A DNA stretch of 64,000 nt from Gymnopus androsaceus JB14 (Eukaryota > Basidiomycota > Agaricomycetes > Agaricales > Omphalotaceae), in assembly GCA_009733575.1 (NCBI GenBank), contig ML769384.1, positions 313,257 to 377,256 on the forward strand, in the 5' to 3' direction. The notes beneath the pieces are model-generated. The model worked only from the letters and a program-made list of their open reading frames with translations. It was not told the DNA's origin and did not search any database. Below, one piece after another: positions 11,166 to 22,857 of this stretch (its first letter is position 1; every line of letters begins with the position of its first letter). A program made the translations under genes and the position numbers.

Positions 11166-12193
11166 TTGGCTGGTCACTCAATCATCTTCTGGGACGGATT
11201 ATTTCGTGCATCTCTGACCGTTTGCAGCAGAGCTCCTGGGTCGCATCTTGAGTCGATGGGCTTGCGCCTAACACTCTGTCCCATAAATCAACCAATTTTT
11301 CCTCCCAATCCCGCGTTTAGTACACCTTCGTATTTGTACAATATTTGATGGGCTACCTGAACACTGGCTCCGTAACCTAAACACTGGTTCCAAATACTAC
11401 AGTATATATTCTTCTATCTTTACATGTAAGTAAGTATTCGAGTCCGAATCGTCGATTGTTTGATATAGTGTTTCCGAGTCCGAATCCTCTGGCGTTGTTT
11501 TTTATTCACCGAGTCAGCTTGAATCATAATGTGCTGATGAGATGCGAATGACTTTCTGTCAGCTTATATATTGCTTGGGTCTGAGTCAACCGTTGCAGTC
11601 TAAAGCGTTATACTTATCCTAATTGGGCAATGGGAGCCTGGTGCCAAGCCTCTAACTCCCTCTGCGAAAAAATGACCGGATTTTTTGTTTTTGGCCTGTA
11701 TTATTGTACCTCTCATAGCTCCACTGTGTCAGCCCAAAATTATTGTAGCAGATTCCATTTCACCCTAGTAGTCACCTGAAACCCAGGTTGCACTTTGTCG
11801 CCCTCTATATTGGGTTCATTGACATTTTGGCAGGAAATTTGCCAATTTGGGTGGTTTTCCAAAGTTCAGGCCAATTTTACAAGGTAATATATGGCTTGTT
11901 TTTGGTATGGAGGGTGGAGAGCATATTGGACTGCTTTGACCCAGTGTGACTTGTTCGCATACCTCGATCCGGCATCTTATCTTATCTACTGAGCGCCTAT
12001 AATTTTTGGGGCAGCGAATTGGGGATGGGGAACTTTGGGGAGATGTCAGGTACTTTAATTCATACACCGTGTCTACGACTACTTCTTTACTTCCTTCCCT
12101 AACATCCTTATCCTTACTACAAAAGCGGCTGATAATCTAGCATTCCTTGCTTGTTTTCGCCCAATTGGCTTCACTAGACCGTCGCAACTTACT
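11166..12193 (+). other. 3' flank of Yippee unit 3 and promoter of unit 4
   Basis: Bases 11166-11300 repeat the 3' flank of unit 1 (CAATCATCTTCTGGGACGGA, TTTGCAGCAGAGCTCCTGGG). Bases 12120-12193 repeat the unit 2 promoter (AAAAGCGGCTGATAATCTAG ... GTCGCAACTTACT). No gene is seen between. Confidence 0.45.
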
Positions 12194-12535
12194 ATGGGTA
12201 AATTATCCAGTTTTTCTCCGTTGTACTACGTTCCATTTACAGAACTCTTTCCTATTGTAGCTTCATTGACGATGATTTCTCCACGTCCTTTCATCTCGTC
12301 GCCCTTGGCAAGTGCTTCCCAGCATACGGGTGCCGCCTCGAGACCAAGCGCTCCTCGAAGAAATCCATCCTTTCCTTCTTCGCGGGGTTTGTGTCCCTTC
12401 CCGAGCGTAGCCAAAACCATGCAGCCTTCTCCCACGTCCAACAAGAAAGCGGTAAAGCTTATACAGCCGCCTCAGAACCAGCCCCGCGCCTTTGTACTCA
12501 ATCTTACCCAAGCAGAGTTGGGCAGACAGGACTAG
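12194..12535 (+). CDS. chimeric ORF: Yippee 5' exon joined to unrelated sequence
   Basis: Begins exactly like Yippee units 2 and 3: the same upstream sequence, ATG-G, a short intron (12198-12242), then a coding leader (ELFPIVAS). Around 12275 the homology stops before any zinc-binding motif. It is replaced by a Pro/Ser/Arg-rich sequence (for example TMISPRPFISSPLASAS, NPSFPSSRGLCPFP, NKKAVKLIQPPQNQPRAFVL) ending at a stop at 12533-12535. The frame stays open whether or not the intron is removed (98 or 113 codons). No known domain is recognised. It could be a truncated Yippee copy with a chance ORF, or a young gene that acquired a Yippee promoter and start. Confidence 0.4.
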   Translation: MGKLSSFSPLYYVPFTELFPIVASLTMISPRPFISSPLASASQHTGAASRPSAPRRNPSFPSSRGLCPFPSVAKTMQPSPTSNKKAVKLIQPPQNQPRAFVLNLTQAELGRQD

Positions 12536-14452
12536 AGCCTTTACACAAAGGATGATTCAGCTCCCCATTGCTTGTAGCGCGCCGCGCGTGCTCGCCCAAA
12601 ACAGACTCTGGATCATGATGCACACGGTCACTGTCATGCACACACGCACATTTCTCGTCCACTCGATCGTCCATATAACATTATTCACTTGATACTAGTT
12701 CTCCTCTCTTCTTGGTGCTATGTTGTCGCTCTTCTCGAGCCAAAGGAATTGTAGTTGTTGTTTCTGTTACTGCCCAGGACTCGTACAGTGGTTTTAGTGT
12801 ATTCTTAGATCTTGATTATCCATACGGCCGTTTTTGTAAAGTAATTGTAGCTTGATGAACTTGTCAGGCATAGATAGATAGATGGATATTGCAACAGTCG
12901 TCGTTGGCCGTGATATAACTGCATGACATCTGATTCCTCTTGCACTCGATTATACAGGTGCTTTGTGCTGTAGAAACCCGGCTCTATTATTGAAGAACAA
13001 CGAAGAGCCAAGCGATAGAGACGCGACAACTGTGGTTTTGTGAAAGCTGTTGACTAGGCATGTGGGGTTTCATGTGAAGTAGATGGCAGATTGGATAAGA
13101 TATGTCTCTATCTGTAAGTACATGATATCAGATTACTGCTCTATGTCACCCTTTCGCAACCTTCAATTGGAACGCTGAAAAGGGAATGTATGCACCTACA
13201 TGAAGGCTCTGCAGACGAAATGGGGTGCTGAAAAGCTGAGTCTGAGAGTAGAGACATGTCCAGATAGAGCTCAATTCCGGTCTTGACTCACAACACGACC
13301 GTGACGCATGCATGACCAAAAAAGACATCCACCCAGTGCTGCTGTCAGAACAAGGTTACCTGAAGCATGGCGCCGCAGATCAGAGTGGGAAATGGACGTT
13401 AGCAGGAGAGAGCAAGTCCAAGTCCGCTGCACGCTGGCACGAGGTCTTGCTCTTGCCCTATGAGAGGAAACGGAGGAACGGAGGAAGACTAAGAGCCCGG
13501 GCAGTGGAAGAGTAAGTGGAGAATACCGATTCAATGGATCCGTTCACTTCGTGGAACTACGGATATTCGAGAAGGACGGGTTCATGGAGAGTCAGAGGCT
13601 TGGTGCGGTAGTTTTATTAGGAGGAACCCCCCACATTGACATGTTGTCGGAACCGTGCGGATGCGAATGTTCCATTGGACGTTCTCGCGATATATAGATC
13701 GCGAGGATTTTGCAATTAATCGCTGAAATTTTCTTACTTAAAGTAAGAGCTTTACGCGACGTACTCTTACTTGAATTGGCCGGTGCAAGCAAGGACCAGG
13801 CACACCGCATTTGGTGAAATGGAGGCTGTCGGCGCCGCTGAAATCCTATGCAAAGATGGCAATGCAGTTCATCGGTTGGATTTCTTTTGGTCTTTTCCAT
13901 CGCGCTCTGATTGGGAATTTCGGACCTCGGATAATTCCGCTTGCCTGCGACATTCGAGGAGCAATAAAGGTCAGTTTGCGGTAAGATACTCGCTGAATTA
14001 GGAAAAGCTCCATTTTGGGGTACATACAGTACCTTGAGGCAAGAGTCCACATGAATGAGAGGAATTAAAGAAAAAGACGCCTGATGAGCAATTTTTGAAA
14101 TACATCTGACCAAGCAAATGGCAGTGTAGCCGCTTTGTACACTCTCGACTCTCGATTCTTACGTCGAAAATATCTGCTGAGGCTTCCGCTTTGTGCCTTT
14201 TCTTTACGACCTTCCACGAACTACGAATTTTGCACGACAATCGTCTCAACTTTTTCTTCTTCATCTCAAGCCAGAGCTTGCTTTCCCTGTGAATATCTCA
14301 TCAGCTTCCTCCTCGCTCTCTTCCTGGTTATTCGACTTTCATCTGTACTTCTCTATTCGACACTTTCTTTTACGCTCGCCGAATCTTTTCTGAGGTATTA
14401 TTCTGCCAACAACCACCTCAAAAATCCTCTCTGATCTCTTGCTCCTGCAGAA
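12536..14452. other. long intergenic region upstream of the Ras gene
   Basis: I find no convincing gene in these 1.9 kb; ORFs on both strands lack domain-like composition and consistent splice-joined partners. The last 300 bases before 14453 are strongly pyrimidine-rich (runs of CTTTTCTTT and CTCTCTTCC), typical of the promoter and leader of a well-expressed fungal gene. Confidence 0.45.
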
Positions 14453-15331
14453 ATGGATAACTGGAGAGTTGCTGTCCTTGGTGATGGTGGAGTTGGTAAG
14501 ACAGCCTTGGCTGTTCAGGTGAGCTCCTAGTTACCACCGCTCTCTCCCCCAGGTTCTTATTCTGCTCTCCAGTTTACTCTCAATTGCTTCGTTGGTAAGT
14601 ACAATGCTTTCCGAGCATTATTCCAGGCTGCTGACCCGTTCTATCCCAATTCGCGTCATGTAGAAGTACGTCGTCCCTGGCTTTTTGTTATCTGGCCGCC
14701 AGTTTCTCTAATGGTTTTTATCCTCAGACTTATGATCCGACGATAGAGGACGCATACCGAAAACAGCTGATAGTGGATAATCGAATGTGTTTCGTTGAGG
14801 TCATTGACACTGCAGGACAGGGTGAGCAGCATCGTATCATTCCTTATTATTATTCCCTGTGAAACCTCACAATCTGTTTCCAGAGGAATATGCAACATTA
14901 CGCGACCAATGGGTCCGGTGAATACCCATATTACTTTCCGTTGTGGACGTGCACTCACTATTTCCTACAGGGAAGGACAAGGGTTCATCCTTGTCTATTC
15001 AATCGCGTCGCGGTCGACATTCGACCGACTCGATATATTTCGTCAGTCCATGCGACGAGTAAAGAGGGGAGACCCAATCTTCATGCTGGTTGGCAATAAA
15101 TGCGACAAGACCTACGAGCGGGAAGTGTCGAAAGAGGAGGGAGCAGCGCTCGCGCGCCAGTTTGGTTGTGAATTCATTGAAACCTCCGCCAAGACAGCGC
15201 AAAACGTCGAACGTTTATTTACGAATCTCGTTCGTGCACTACGACAGACACGAAATATAGATGCAGGTCCCCCTACGAATGGTCCCGCGAGGCCGAAAGA
15301 AAAGAAAGGACCAAGGTGCATTATCCTGTAG
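14453..15331 (+). CDS. Ras-family small GTPase with CIIL prenylation box
   Basis: GTP-binding switch of the Ras subfamily, probably plasma-membrane signalling. Exons 14453-14518, 14573-14594, a predicted 2-nt exon 14664-14665, 14728-14821, 14884-14917 and 14971-15331. Translation: MDNWRVAVLGDGGVGKTALA (P-loop), FTLNCFV-ETYDPTIEDAYRK (switch I effector), IDTAGQEEYATLRDQW (switch II, Gln61 equivalent present), VGNKCDK (guanine specificity), ETSAK, and a C-terminal hypervariable tail ending CIIL. Leu in the last position favours geranylgeranylation. Glycines equivalent to Ras 12 and 13 are intact; Ala11 is replaced by Asp (GDGGVGKT), as in other Ras-like relatives. The E of FVETYD needs the 2-nt exon AA; without it the frame is lost. 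A Ras-like paralogue rather than the main Ras1 is possible. Confidence 0.9.
14664..14665 (+). other. predicted 2-nt microexon in the Ras gene
   Basis: The exon ending GTT-G (14594) and the exon starting ACT-TAT-GAT (14728) are out of frame by two bases. Midway, ATGTAG-AA-GTACGT supplies an acceptor, two bases and a good donor. Inserting AA makes GAA (Glu), exactly the residue expected between FV and TYDPTIED in fungal Ras proteins. A base error is the alternative. Confidence 0.6.
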
Positions 15332-15705
15332 GAGACTTTTCTGGGATTACTGTTGTTAGATTCCCTTCTTTACCTTCTTTGATGATACCACTATGTCAAT
15401 TTTCTTATTCGTTTCGGATTCGTTTCCCACTGCTTCTCTTCTACTCGTTCGCTTGCATTACGCTTCCCATCCACGCTTTCACTTTCCACTTCAAAGTTCA
15501 GGCCTTACCCCAAGCCTTGCTAGGGTTTGCGCAGCTGTTGTACACCTGACGAACGAGCGATCGCGATACATCATTTCTGTAAACCAGATTACTTATCAAC
15601 CACGTCTCATCTTGTCAGTGTCAGTCACTTCGACCACGTATCCGGTGCGCTGTCGCCGTGCCGCTCTTCATATAAAAGCGCCATTTGGAAAGAACTTCGT
15701 CGAGC

Positions 15706-16785
15706 AATGTCGACTTTCCAATGCGCTAACCCCGATTTTTATGTCCGTTCGCTACTCGATAACGAGACGTTTGCGGTACGTCGGCAGGCTCTCTCAGATA
15801 ACAGTGAAATATTTCGTGAGCTGGCATTGCTAAATAACCTGGCATGTACGCATTGCTGATTTTATCTAACAACGTAGATGACATGTTCACATGTTGTGGC
15901 GGTGATTCCGAGGAAATTTTGGACCTTCAGGAAAGTGCTGACACTTTATCATCTCTCTTAAATCTCCTGCACGATCCTCCACCACCCCCTGTGCAATTCA
16001 GACGCGACCAATCCAATCTTTTACCCAAGGTCTGGTATGATCCCAAGACCGTGATTCCTCTGCCTTTACTTCCAAGACTATTCGAACTGGCGGACAAGTA
16101 TGCTTTGTCGGATTCCGTTGTGGAGGTTTTAGCTTTACACCTCCTAGCGCATGGTCCAGATGAGCCCCTAGAGGTTTATACACTGGCACTTTCTCGCGGG
16201 CTGCACAGTGTCGCCTGTAAAACTACACAATATCTTCGTCCTATTGCTCAGTATAACGGAGATGATGTGAAGATGATACCTGTCGAAGAGTATCACCGCG
16301 TCGTTCAATTACAAGACATCAGGGTAAAGACTATGCGTAAGCATTTGCTCCAAGAAGACATCTTCCCTCATGGTAAGGCGATATTTGACCTTTTCGAGCT
16401 TTATTTAACAAACGTTCAGGTTACGGCTCCTGCCCCTCACATTCACGAGAAACGGCGAACCTCTGGAATTCAAAGAGGATGAATTTAGCTTGGCAGGTTG
16501 AAACATGTCAGTTCATTTGTGTAATAAAAGATTCTTCATGCCTTCTCATTTTACGTGTCGGGGCTAGTAACAGACGTTGCGGGCGAAATGGAAATTGTGG
16601 CCTACCAGGAGCCCGTTGAGAATTGCACATTGTGCCGAAAGGCTTGTATTGCAGCAGTGGAAATGCTTCGAGTAAGTTTGGATCCAGGTCCCCAAAGCGA
16701 ACAGATTATCTGACCGCATCTATCTGCAAAGTACAAGTGCCGCAAGATTCCTAGAACAGTCGATAAAATAAAGCCCTCACCTTGA
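15706..16785 (+). CDS. BTB/POZ domain protein of agaricomycete type
   Basis: Nuclear or cytosolic protein with an N-terminal BTB-like fold, a family heavily expanded in mushrooms; members may act as cullin-3 adaptors or transcription-related scaffolds, but no role is known for this one. Exons 15706-15815, 15878 to about 16373, then three short exons to the stop at 16783-16785. The BTB strand-helix motif reads TFAVRRQALSDNSEIF-HDMF with an intron between F and H-D. The middle contains LPLLPRLFELADKYALSDSV, typical of this family. The tail reads YGSCPSHSRETANLWNSKRM, NLAWQVETYVAGEMEIVAYQ, EPVENCTLCRKACIAAVEML, RYKCRKIPRTVDKIKPSP, with Cys/His residues that look like a small metal-binding site. 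Frame is consistent through all four introns. Confidence 0.78.
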
Positions 16786-17820
16786 AAACATCCTTACAGA
16801 AGATATTTGCTCATTGGTCACAGGTACATCAAACCCCGTGTCGCTAGCTTCAAAACTCCTTCTCCGCTGTATAAGATATAAAAAACATAGAACATGTATC
16901 CCATCCCAGCGCACTAAATCCGAGAATATCAGCTGAGAGGTAGGTTCCTGCTACTTCCAAAACTTTGGAACGGGTCAGCTAGCTCTCGGCGCAGCGTAAT
17001 TAAATTTCCCAGGACGAAGGTGGATCTATCCCCCGTCCCAGCTAAAGGCATTACTAGCCAGAGCACAGTATAAATCTGAATTGACTGGCGAGGGATTTTG
17101 TTCTCATATCAGGATATTAGCATACCACGCCCACTCAGAAACGCTCGAAGAACGAATTATTACCCTGAATTCCCTTCGGGTATTATGACTCTCGATTTAC
17201 CAGATACAGGGATACAGCCGGTACAACGGCATGCAGCGCATCTGGACATAGAAGGCACAGTGGTGTCGTTTGAACACTGAAATCGTTTGGTTCATATGTC
17301 AGGTCGGCAGTACTAGTCGGACAGTTTCTTGTACCTATCTGAGGCATTATACAGAATCTTGATATCCTTAAATTGGCGATTGTATACGTATTAAGTTTCG
17401 TGTACTGGAAAAAAATTGAAGAGCAGACTAGGGCGCTTAAATACCTCTTCTATATAGGTCCCTTCCTCCATGACTTTGCGAAGTCCAACCCTTTCCCACT
17501 AAGTGCTGATAATGATTCACGCGTGGGGAATAGCAGGCTCTGTGGACTTTCTTTCATGTCTGACCATGCCACATTGGCTGCGTTTTTTGTGTTTAGCCTA
17601 TTGACAGGCTTCAGACAAAGTCATCGGGGTTCCTCGGGAGCTTCCCCCATTGTGAGGCAGGCTTGACCAGGCGCCGCTCAAAGGCCTTCAAGAGCTGTAG
17701 ACCCACAACATTGGATACGCCGTGTAAGGCGCACGGACGCAGGATTCCATTTGAATCAAGGTTTGGCCCGGTAATAGAGGCGGAGCTTCAGCCCATGTAG
17801 CTTGAGGTTTTGCGGAGTAT
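16786..17820. other. intergenic, nothing recognised
   Basis: About 1 kb with only short ORFs on either strand. No domain, no repeat and no RNA gene that I can support. Confidence 0.35.
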
Positions 17821-19396
17821 TCAGTTCTGCTTCCGAGAATGATGGCATGGTACAACACATCGCAACTCGCAACATTTCAGTGTCTGGGATCGACTCTCAA
17901 GGAAAGTCGTCAGCGCTAAAGGGGACATGATGTCAAATTGTAACTCTGGATCCGAGTAATTATAAAAACCCAACAAAGGTGAATGGGTAAGGAGTTGAAT
18001 GCTTTGTAGCCTAGGCCACAAAGGACAGGGTTGTGTTGAGAGAGAGTAAGACTCGAAAGATGCAAGTCTTGAAAAGGGAATTGTGGCAAAATAGTTGTGA
18101 ACTGAAAAGTGAACAAGTTCGGAGTTTGTGAGATGCATTCCATCAAGGTATGTGGTATTAGCGGCATACTCAAGTTCAACGTTTCCAAAACATGCAATGG
18201 CAGACCGGCAAATGGCCATTTCAAAAGAGCCACTCCCATCCAACCTTCAATTGAGAAGCTGAGCAGTCGCAATGCAGAGCACTAAATACAGCCAATCAGA
18301 GAATTTATACTGGTCTCAGCCTTGAGGGCATCCCGGTTTCGCTGCCCTGCAGAAACTGTCAATCGCATCTCCGATAGATCATTGAGATGTGCAACGGTAC
18401 TAGCCATATCACTGTTCTCCAATGATATGAAGAAGAAAGAGATGGAAGAGGAGTTTCTGCCAAAATAGTGACCATTTCGACAGGACTGATATGGTCATCA
18501 ATAATGAGGTTGGTCAGATTTCTCCAATTACAAGGTAGTGTGTGGTGATTCTTGTATCTGTCAGAGAATGGGGCGTTAGGGAAACGGTTAATCTCTAGCT
18601 TCTTCAAGAAGGGCATTCGAGAAAGAAGGGGTTCGAGCGGTGCTCCAGTAAGGTTGTCCTGACTCAGGCCCCACCCCCTTGTGTCACGTCCATTCGTGTC
18701 CAGGCTTCGTACCCTCAATGATATGAGCGCAGGGAAAATGGATGGTGATAGTTAATATAGTTTGTCAAAGGTAGTGAAATTCACGGGAGATAGAGATAAG
18801 AAAATGGCGCTAAACCTATCGCTGAAGGGTATCAATGAACGAATCATCGATGCTATGTTATCCTCTGAAATGGCAATATCATCTGCCCGAGTCCAGAGAG
18901 CGGGATAACTGGTGCCGCCATGGAAGGAAATGGATAGTGGCAATGAGCCAGATCGTTCCAACCAAGATGTAGTTCCCGCTATGCGTCGAGAGCAAGCATC
19001 CCTACTCAGAGGCGGAGGAAGGTAAATATGCAATGAATTCCACAATCGAGGAGTGGTAAGTGCTATACGTCTCCAGTCACGACAGATTGAGGTCAGACTG
19101 AGCGGTGCTTCATCCAGGTTTCGGATTGGATACAAAGGCTCAGTCGGAAGACACTGAACAAATGTTTTAGCAAGTGTCTCTGGAGGAATCTGGCGAACTG
19201 GAGAAGCCAATTCCCTGTGAGCCTCGATATACTCCTGGAGTTTCTGCCTTTCCGATAGCAGACTGGCACAGTGGCCAGAAGAATCTGAACACGATCGATT
19301 TCTGCTTCCAAGTGAGAGAGTTCATGCTGAGGATGAACAAGATAGCCTTGAGACTTTGCAGTCCGGCTGTAGATGGGACATTTCGTTCCAATCACA
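17821..19396 (-). pseudogene. F-box protein pseudogene (agaric LRR-type)
   Basis: F-box proteins of this type normally link substrates to an SCF ubiquitin ligase. Minus-strand pieces in order: HELSHLEAEIDRVQILLA; after a frame change SLLSERQKLQEYIEAHREL; then ASPVRQIPPETLAKTFVQCL (F-box), APLSLTSICRDWRRIALTTP, RLWNSLHIYLPPPLSRDACS. A TAA interrupts the frame after FTTFDKLY (about 18753), followed in the same frame by LSPSIFPALISLRVRSLDTN and the leucine-rich part. At least one more frame change near 18430 and a further stop near 18280 precede ALRLLSFSIEGWMGVALLKW. Several independent lesions, including an in-frame stop, indicate true decay. Confidence 0.75.
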
Positions 19397-19570
19397 GAAA
19401 CGAAAGGTGAGTGCTCTTTATTCCAAGATGATAAAGGATCAGCAGCAGAATGCGGGACGGCCGTTCCGAAGTCCGAGGCGCTTATTATTCCTGCTTAAAC
19501 ATTAAGCGCGTGGCAACAGTTAGTTCACCTTGTTTACCACTCTCGTCTCGATTTTTTCGCGATATTCGCG

Positions 19571-21197
19571 ATGACTAGACGCACCCAAGGACTCCAGAAC
19601 GAGCAGAATAACGAGGAAGATCAGGATGCACGACTTCCTGGTACGAAGCATCCCAGGAGTGAACCCAGTGACGAGGACGAAGAAGAAGTTAGGCCAAAAG
19701 CGAGAAAGAGGACGAAGAAAAGCCAATCTGAGCAACCTGGTCCAAGTAACTCTGTTTCGAAAAGGAAGAATAAGATGCCTGAGCAGTTCAAAAAAGTTCG
19801 AGGAAAGTTTGGACTTTTACAGAGGCTCGCGAAAGATGTTCCTTTGGATGTTATTTTCGAGGTCTGTAGACATTGGGGACCTTGGCCGTATTCCACTCTT
19901 TTTCCATGGCGTATGCTTACTGTTTCACTCAGGTCTTCATGCATCTGAATCCCAGTGACCTTCTCTCACTTGCCCGCACCTCGAAGACGCTGCGGAATAT
20001 GCTCATGAGCAAGTCCTCTGCAAGCATCTGGCGTGCCACTCGTGCAAACATGCCTACCCTTCCGCCTCTTCCAGATGATTTGAGCGAACCCCAATATGCT
20101 CACTTGCTCTTCTCAGAATACTGTCACGTACGTTTTGAATGCGTTTTGATTGTTGGCAAGGCCGCTAATCCATCTACTAGATCTGTTTGAACAAAAGACG
20201 AACCTTATCCACATTGTGGAGCTTGCGAGTCAGAGCTTGCCTTATGAGCAATGAATGTCCTATGAAGTATTTCACACCTTCCTTTGTGATTTTTGTGATT
20301 GACTTATATATACAGTATGTCTATCCAGTTTGAACTGGTGGCATCACTGGATGTAGACTCACGTGTCAAGGATGTCCTTTTGCCATTCATGTATTTTAAA
20401 GGAGGAGGTCAGTCGTTTGATCTTTCTTATTCCTAATTACAACTTTGCTCATTGGCCAGTCCTAGTCTTTCGATCGGGACCAGTTTCCTACCACGCATCC
20501 TCGGCGGCGAGGAAATATAAAGCTGAGTTTGATGCTATCCAGGATGCTGATGAGCAAGAGTCATGGCTTGCGCGCATGAAAGAAGTACGACAGCAGGCGC
20601 TTGAGGTAAGCGACTCCTGTACCATGCATTACTCTCATCTCAACATCTTATATGAAGCATCAAATACTTCGCTCGAACTGGATGCGCTCCATCGATGAGG
20701 CTCGCACCGCTGCTCACACTGCTGCGGTCAATGTTATTCGCGAGCAAAGAAAACAAGAGTAGGTTCAAGGATTACAGTCAAAGTAAAATTCGTCATTGAA
20801 TAAGTAATGTTTATTAGCATTCTCCGCCGACTAGAAGAGGTTGGATGGCGTGAGGAGGCAGACTTGATGGTCAACTCCAGATCCGACCCTTTCTCGAAGC
20901 ATAAGCTAGTCAAGCAGGGCAGAAAACTAACAGATCATAGTAAGCCTAAATCTCTTGCTGTTGTTGGGGTTTGGCTTATCCGTTACGTACTTTTCTCTAC
21001 CCCTTCTTCTTTAAGACTGGAACACCATCAAAACGGAGTTGGTGGAATTCTTGTCCGAACAAAAGAAGAAGCGTCTGACAAGCAATACTGTAAGTTTTTA
21101 TGATTTTGTGTACATTTATTGGCCATTGCTGATATTTGTACAGATGAAATTCAGATTTAATCTTGACAACGTGCCAGAGCAAATCTGGTATGACTGA
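19571..21197 (+). CDS. F-box domain protein, agaricomycete type
   Basis: Likely SCF substrate receptor; target unknown. The start at 19571 gives a basic, acidic-patched N-terminus (MTRRTQGLQNEQNN..., KARKRTKKSQSEQPGPS). The F-box is split by an intron: LLQRLAKDVPLDVIFE then VFMHLNPSDLLSLARTSKTL, RNMLMSKSSASIWRATRANM, and PDDLSEPQYAHLLFSEYCH. Later exons give VSYHASSAARKYKAEFDAIQ, WLARMKEVRQQALE, HQILRSNWMRSIDEARTAAH, SILRRLEEVGWREEADLMVN and DWNTIKTELVEFLSEQKKKR; the last exon probably ends PEQIWYD-stop at 21195-21197. The exon pattern and this order are typical of a large mushroom family. The central cysteine-containing exons (20180-20400) were not fully resolved. A truncated relative of the 5' part lies inverted at 10040-10375. 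Confidence 0.75.
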
Positions 21198-21414
21198 CTC
21201 TAATACTTATATTATAGAATAAATTTTGTTGCACTTTTCCTTACATGGTCAGAACATAGAGTATATAAAAGCAAGGATGAAGACACCCAGATTCTGCCCA
21301 GTCATCTAAAGCAAGTTCAAAGCTGAGGTACATTTACAGTATATTTACAGTGTGATAATAGAAGTTGAATCAAGTTACAAATCCAAGTACAGCTCCAAAT
21401 ACAAAGATAACCAG

Positions 21415-22857
21415 CTAGTTCGTGTCTGTAGAGGACCCTGTCTCTTCTCCCTCGTCATCTAATAGCAAAAGGAGTTTATGAGCAAAGTACCGAAAAAACA
21501 AGTCCACTTTGGATTGAACACTTACCTTCTATATATGCAGGCACAGGCGGCGGCGGCCTCGGTTGACTTGGTTGCTTCAATGGCACAGACTTGGGGCGAC
21601 TGGCCATACCCTGGTTCTTGAAGCTCGAGCTTAGAGTGGACGAGAGCGATGCATCAGGTGAAGACTCCCGAGAGGACCCAGTCGAGCCTTTATCATTGAA
21701 GGGCGCTGTCGATGAGTCACGGAGTTTTGAGGGTATCTTGGATTGGGAAGTGGATGATGGAAGCGAGGACATCTATGGAATTGATAAGAGCTCATATAGA
21801 ATAGTATAAGAGCTAAAACGCATACGCCGCTCGAGAGCCCATTGTCTGATTTGACGCGAGATATTGGAGAGCCTACAGCACAATGTAAGGATTTAGTCGG
21901 TGAGAATTGGATTTAATATTACCTTTCTGTTTCTGTTTCTTGCTCGGTGATACCTGAGGAGAGATTGGCTAGGTACCGATGAATATTGAGACTGGAGGAA
22001 ACAGAAGAACACATACCCGTTTGCGTTTAAGATTGAACTCGGCTTCCTCTGGAATAATATTTTACAGTTGCAAGAATTATTGCTACTTGAGACTTACCAG
22101 CCCGTTTTGTTTTTGATTTTCCTTTGCTTTTCACAGGCGATTTATCACCATCGGACTCGTAGCCTGCTTCAGAGGCAGGAGATCCGTCTCTTCCAGCATC
22201 CGAGGGCAGTCTGGAGGAACATGAATGTCAACAAAGGTCCTCGGTAGCTTCAAAGGGGTATATACTTTGTTTTCGTGCGAGCACCACCTCTTCGGGAGGT
22301 ATTCAGACCCATACAGTCACTGAGATGCGGCGCGTAGCGATTTGAAGCCACCTACAAGAATAGGATTATTGAGGCCTGAGCAGCAAGCAAACAGACGGAC
22401 CATTCTCTGACAATTAACACACTCTAGATTTATCGCACCGTCTCCCTTGGCAGTGGGTGTGCTGGTTCCCGCTAAAGGAGTTCCAGCCCTGGAAGAGGAC
22501 GCTAGAGCGCGAGCTGATGCAGGGACATGTTCTGCAGCATATAGATGAAAACTTGAAGCAGCATTTCGGGATACGGAACAAGATACCTGCATTACATCTG
22601 CTCGAGATGAGTCAATACCCGCGAAGAGCCTTGGATAAACGCACCGTGTTCCACAAGTCTCGCAAATTGCACGGCTTCTGGATACCTCTGCATGAGCTTC
22701 TAATGTTACATCCATGACGAAATCATCGAGCAAGTCGCAGAATAATTTAGTGGTCTTTGGCCCGAGATCAGATTCATTCGACAAGTTTCTTGGAGCAGCT
22801 CACCAAGGCCTGTAGAACTTGTTCTTTCTCTGCCTTTTCCGCCTTTGAGGGAGCCAT
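21415..22857 (-). CDS. SGF11: SAGA-associated factor 11 (deubiquitinase module)
   Basis: Subunit of the SAGA histone H2B deubiquitinase module; its zinc finger contacts the nucleosome in yeast. Start at 22857 (MAPSKAEKAEKEQVLQAL). After an intron the anchoring helix reads TTKLFCDLLDDFVMDVTLEA, then a Cys pair in ICETCGTRC, a Ser/Thr-rich linker, and the SGF11-type zinc finger LECVNCQRM-VASNRYAPHL-SDCMGL (C-x2-C...H-x3-C), with an intron after QRM. The C-terminal half is long for the family: GRDGSPASEAGYESDGDKSP, a basic KSKGKSKTKRA patch, then a Ser/Pro-rich tail ending DDEGEETGSSTDTN at the stop 21415-21417. Exon borders between 22430 and 22680 are uncertain. It shares a 102-bp divergent upstream region with the CBS/PB1 gene. 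Confidence 0.82.

Noticed and set aside
12226..12511. Minus-strand ORFs opposite the chimeric Yippee ORF
   Set aside because: Mirror-frame effect of the GC-rich Pro/Ser/Arg sequence; no supporting promoter or splice structure.
13146..14264. Several ORFs of 60-170 codons on both strands upstream of Ras
   Set aside because: No domain, no consistent frame across introns, low-quality composition; judged non-coding.
22440..22700. Alternative frame in Sgf11 with a protein-like stretch (QRYPEAVQFARLVEHGAFIQ)
   Set aside because: It has no start or splice partner and runs across the Sgf11 frame that carries the Cys pair and zinc finger; probably chance.
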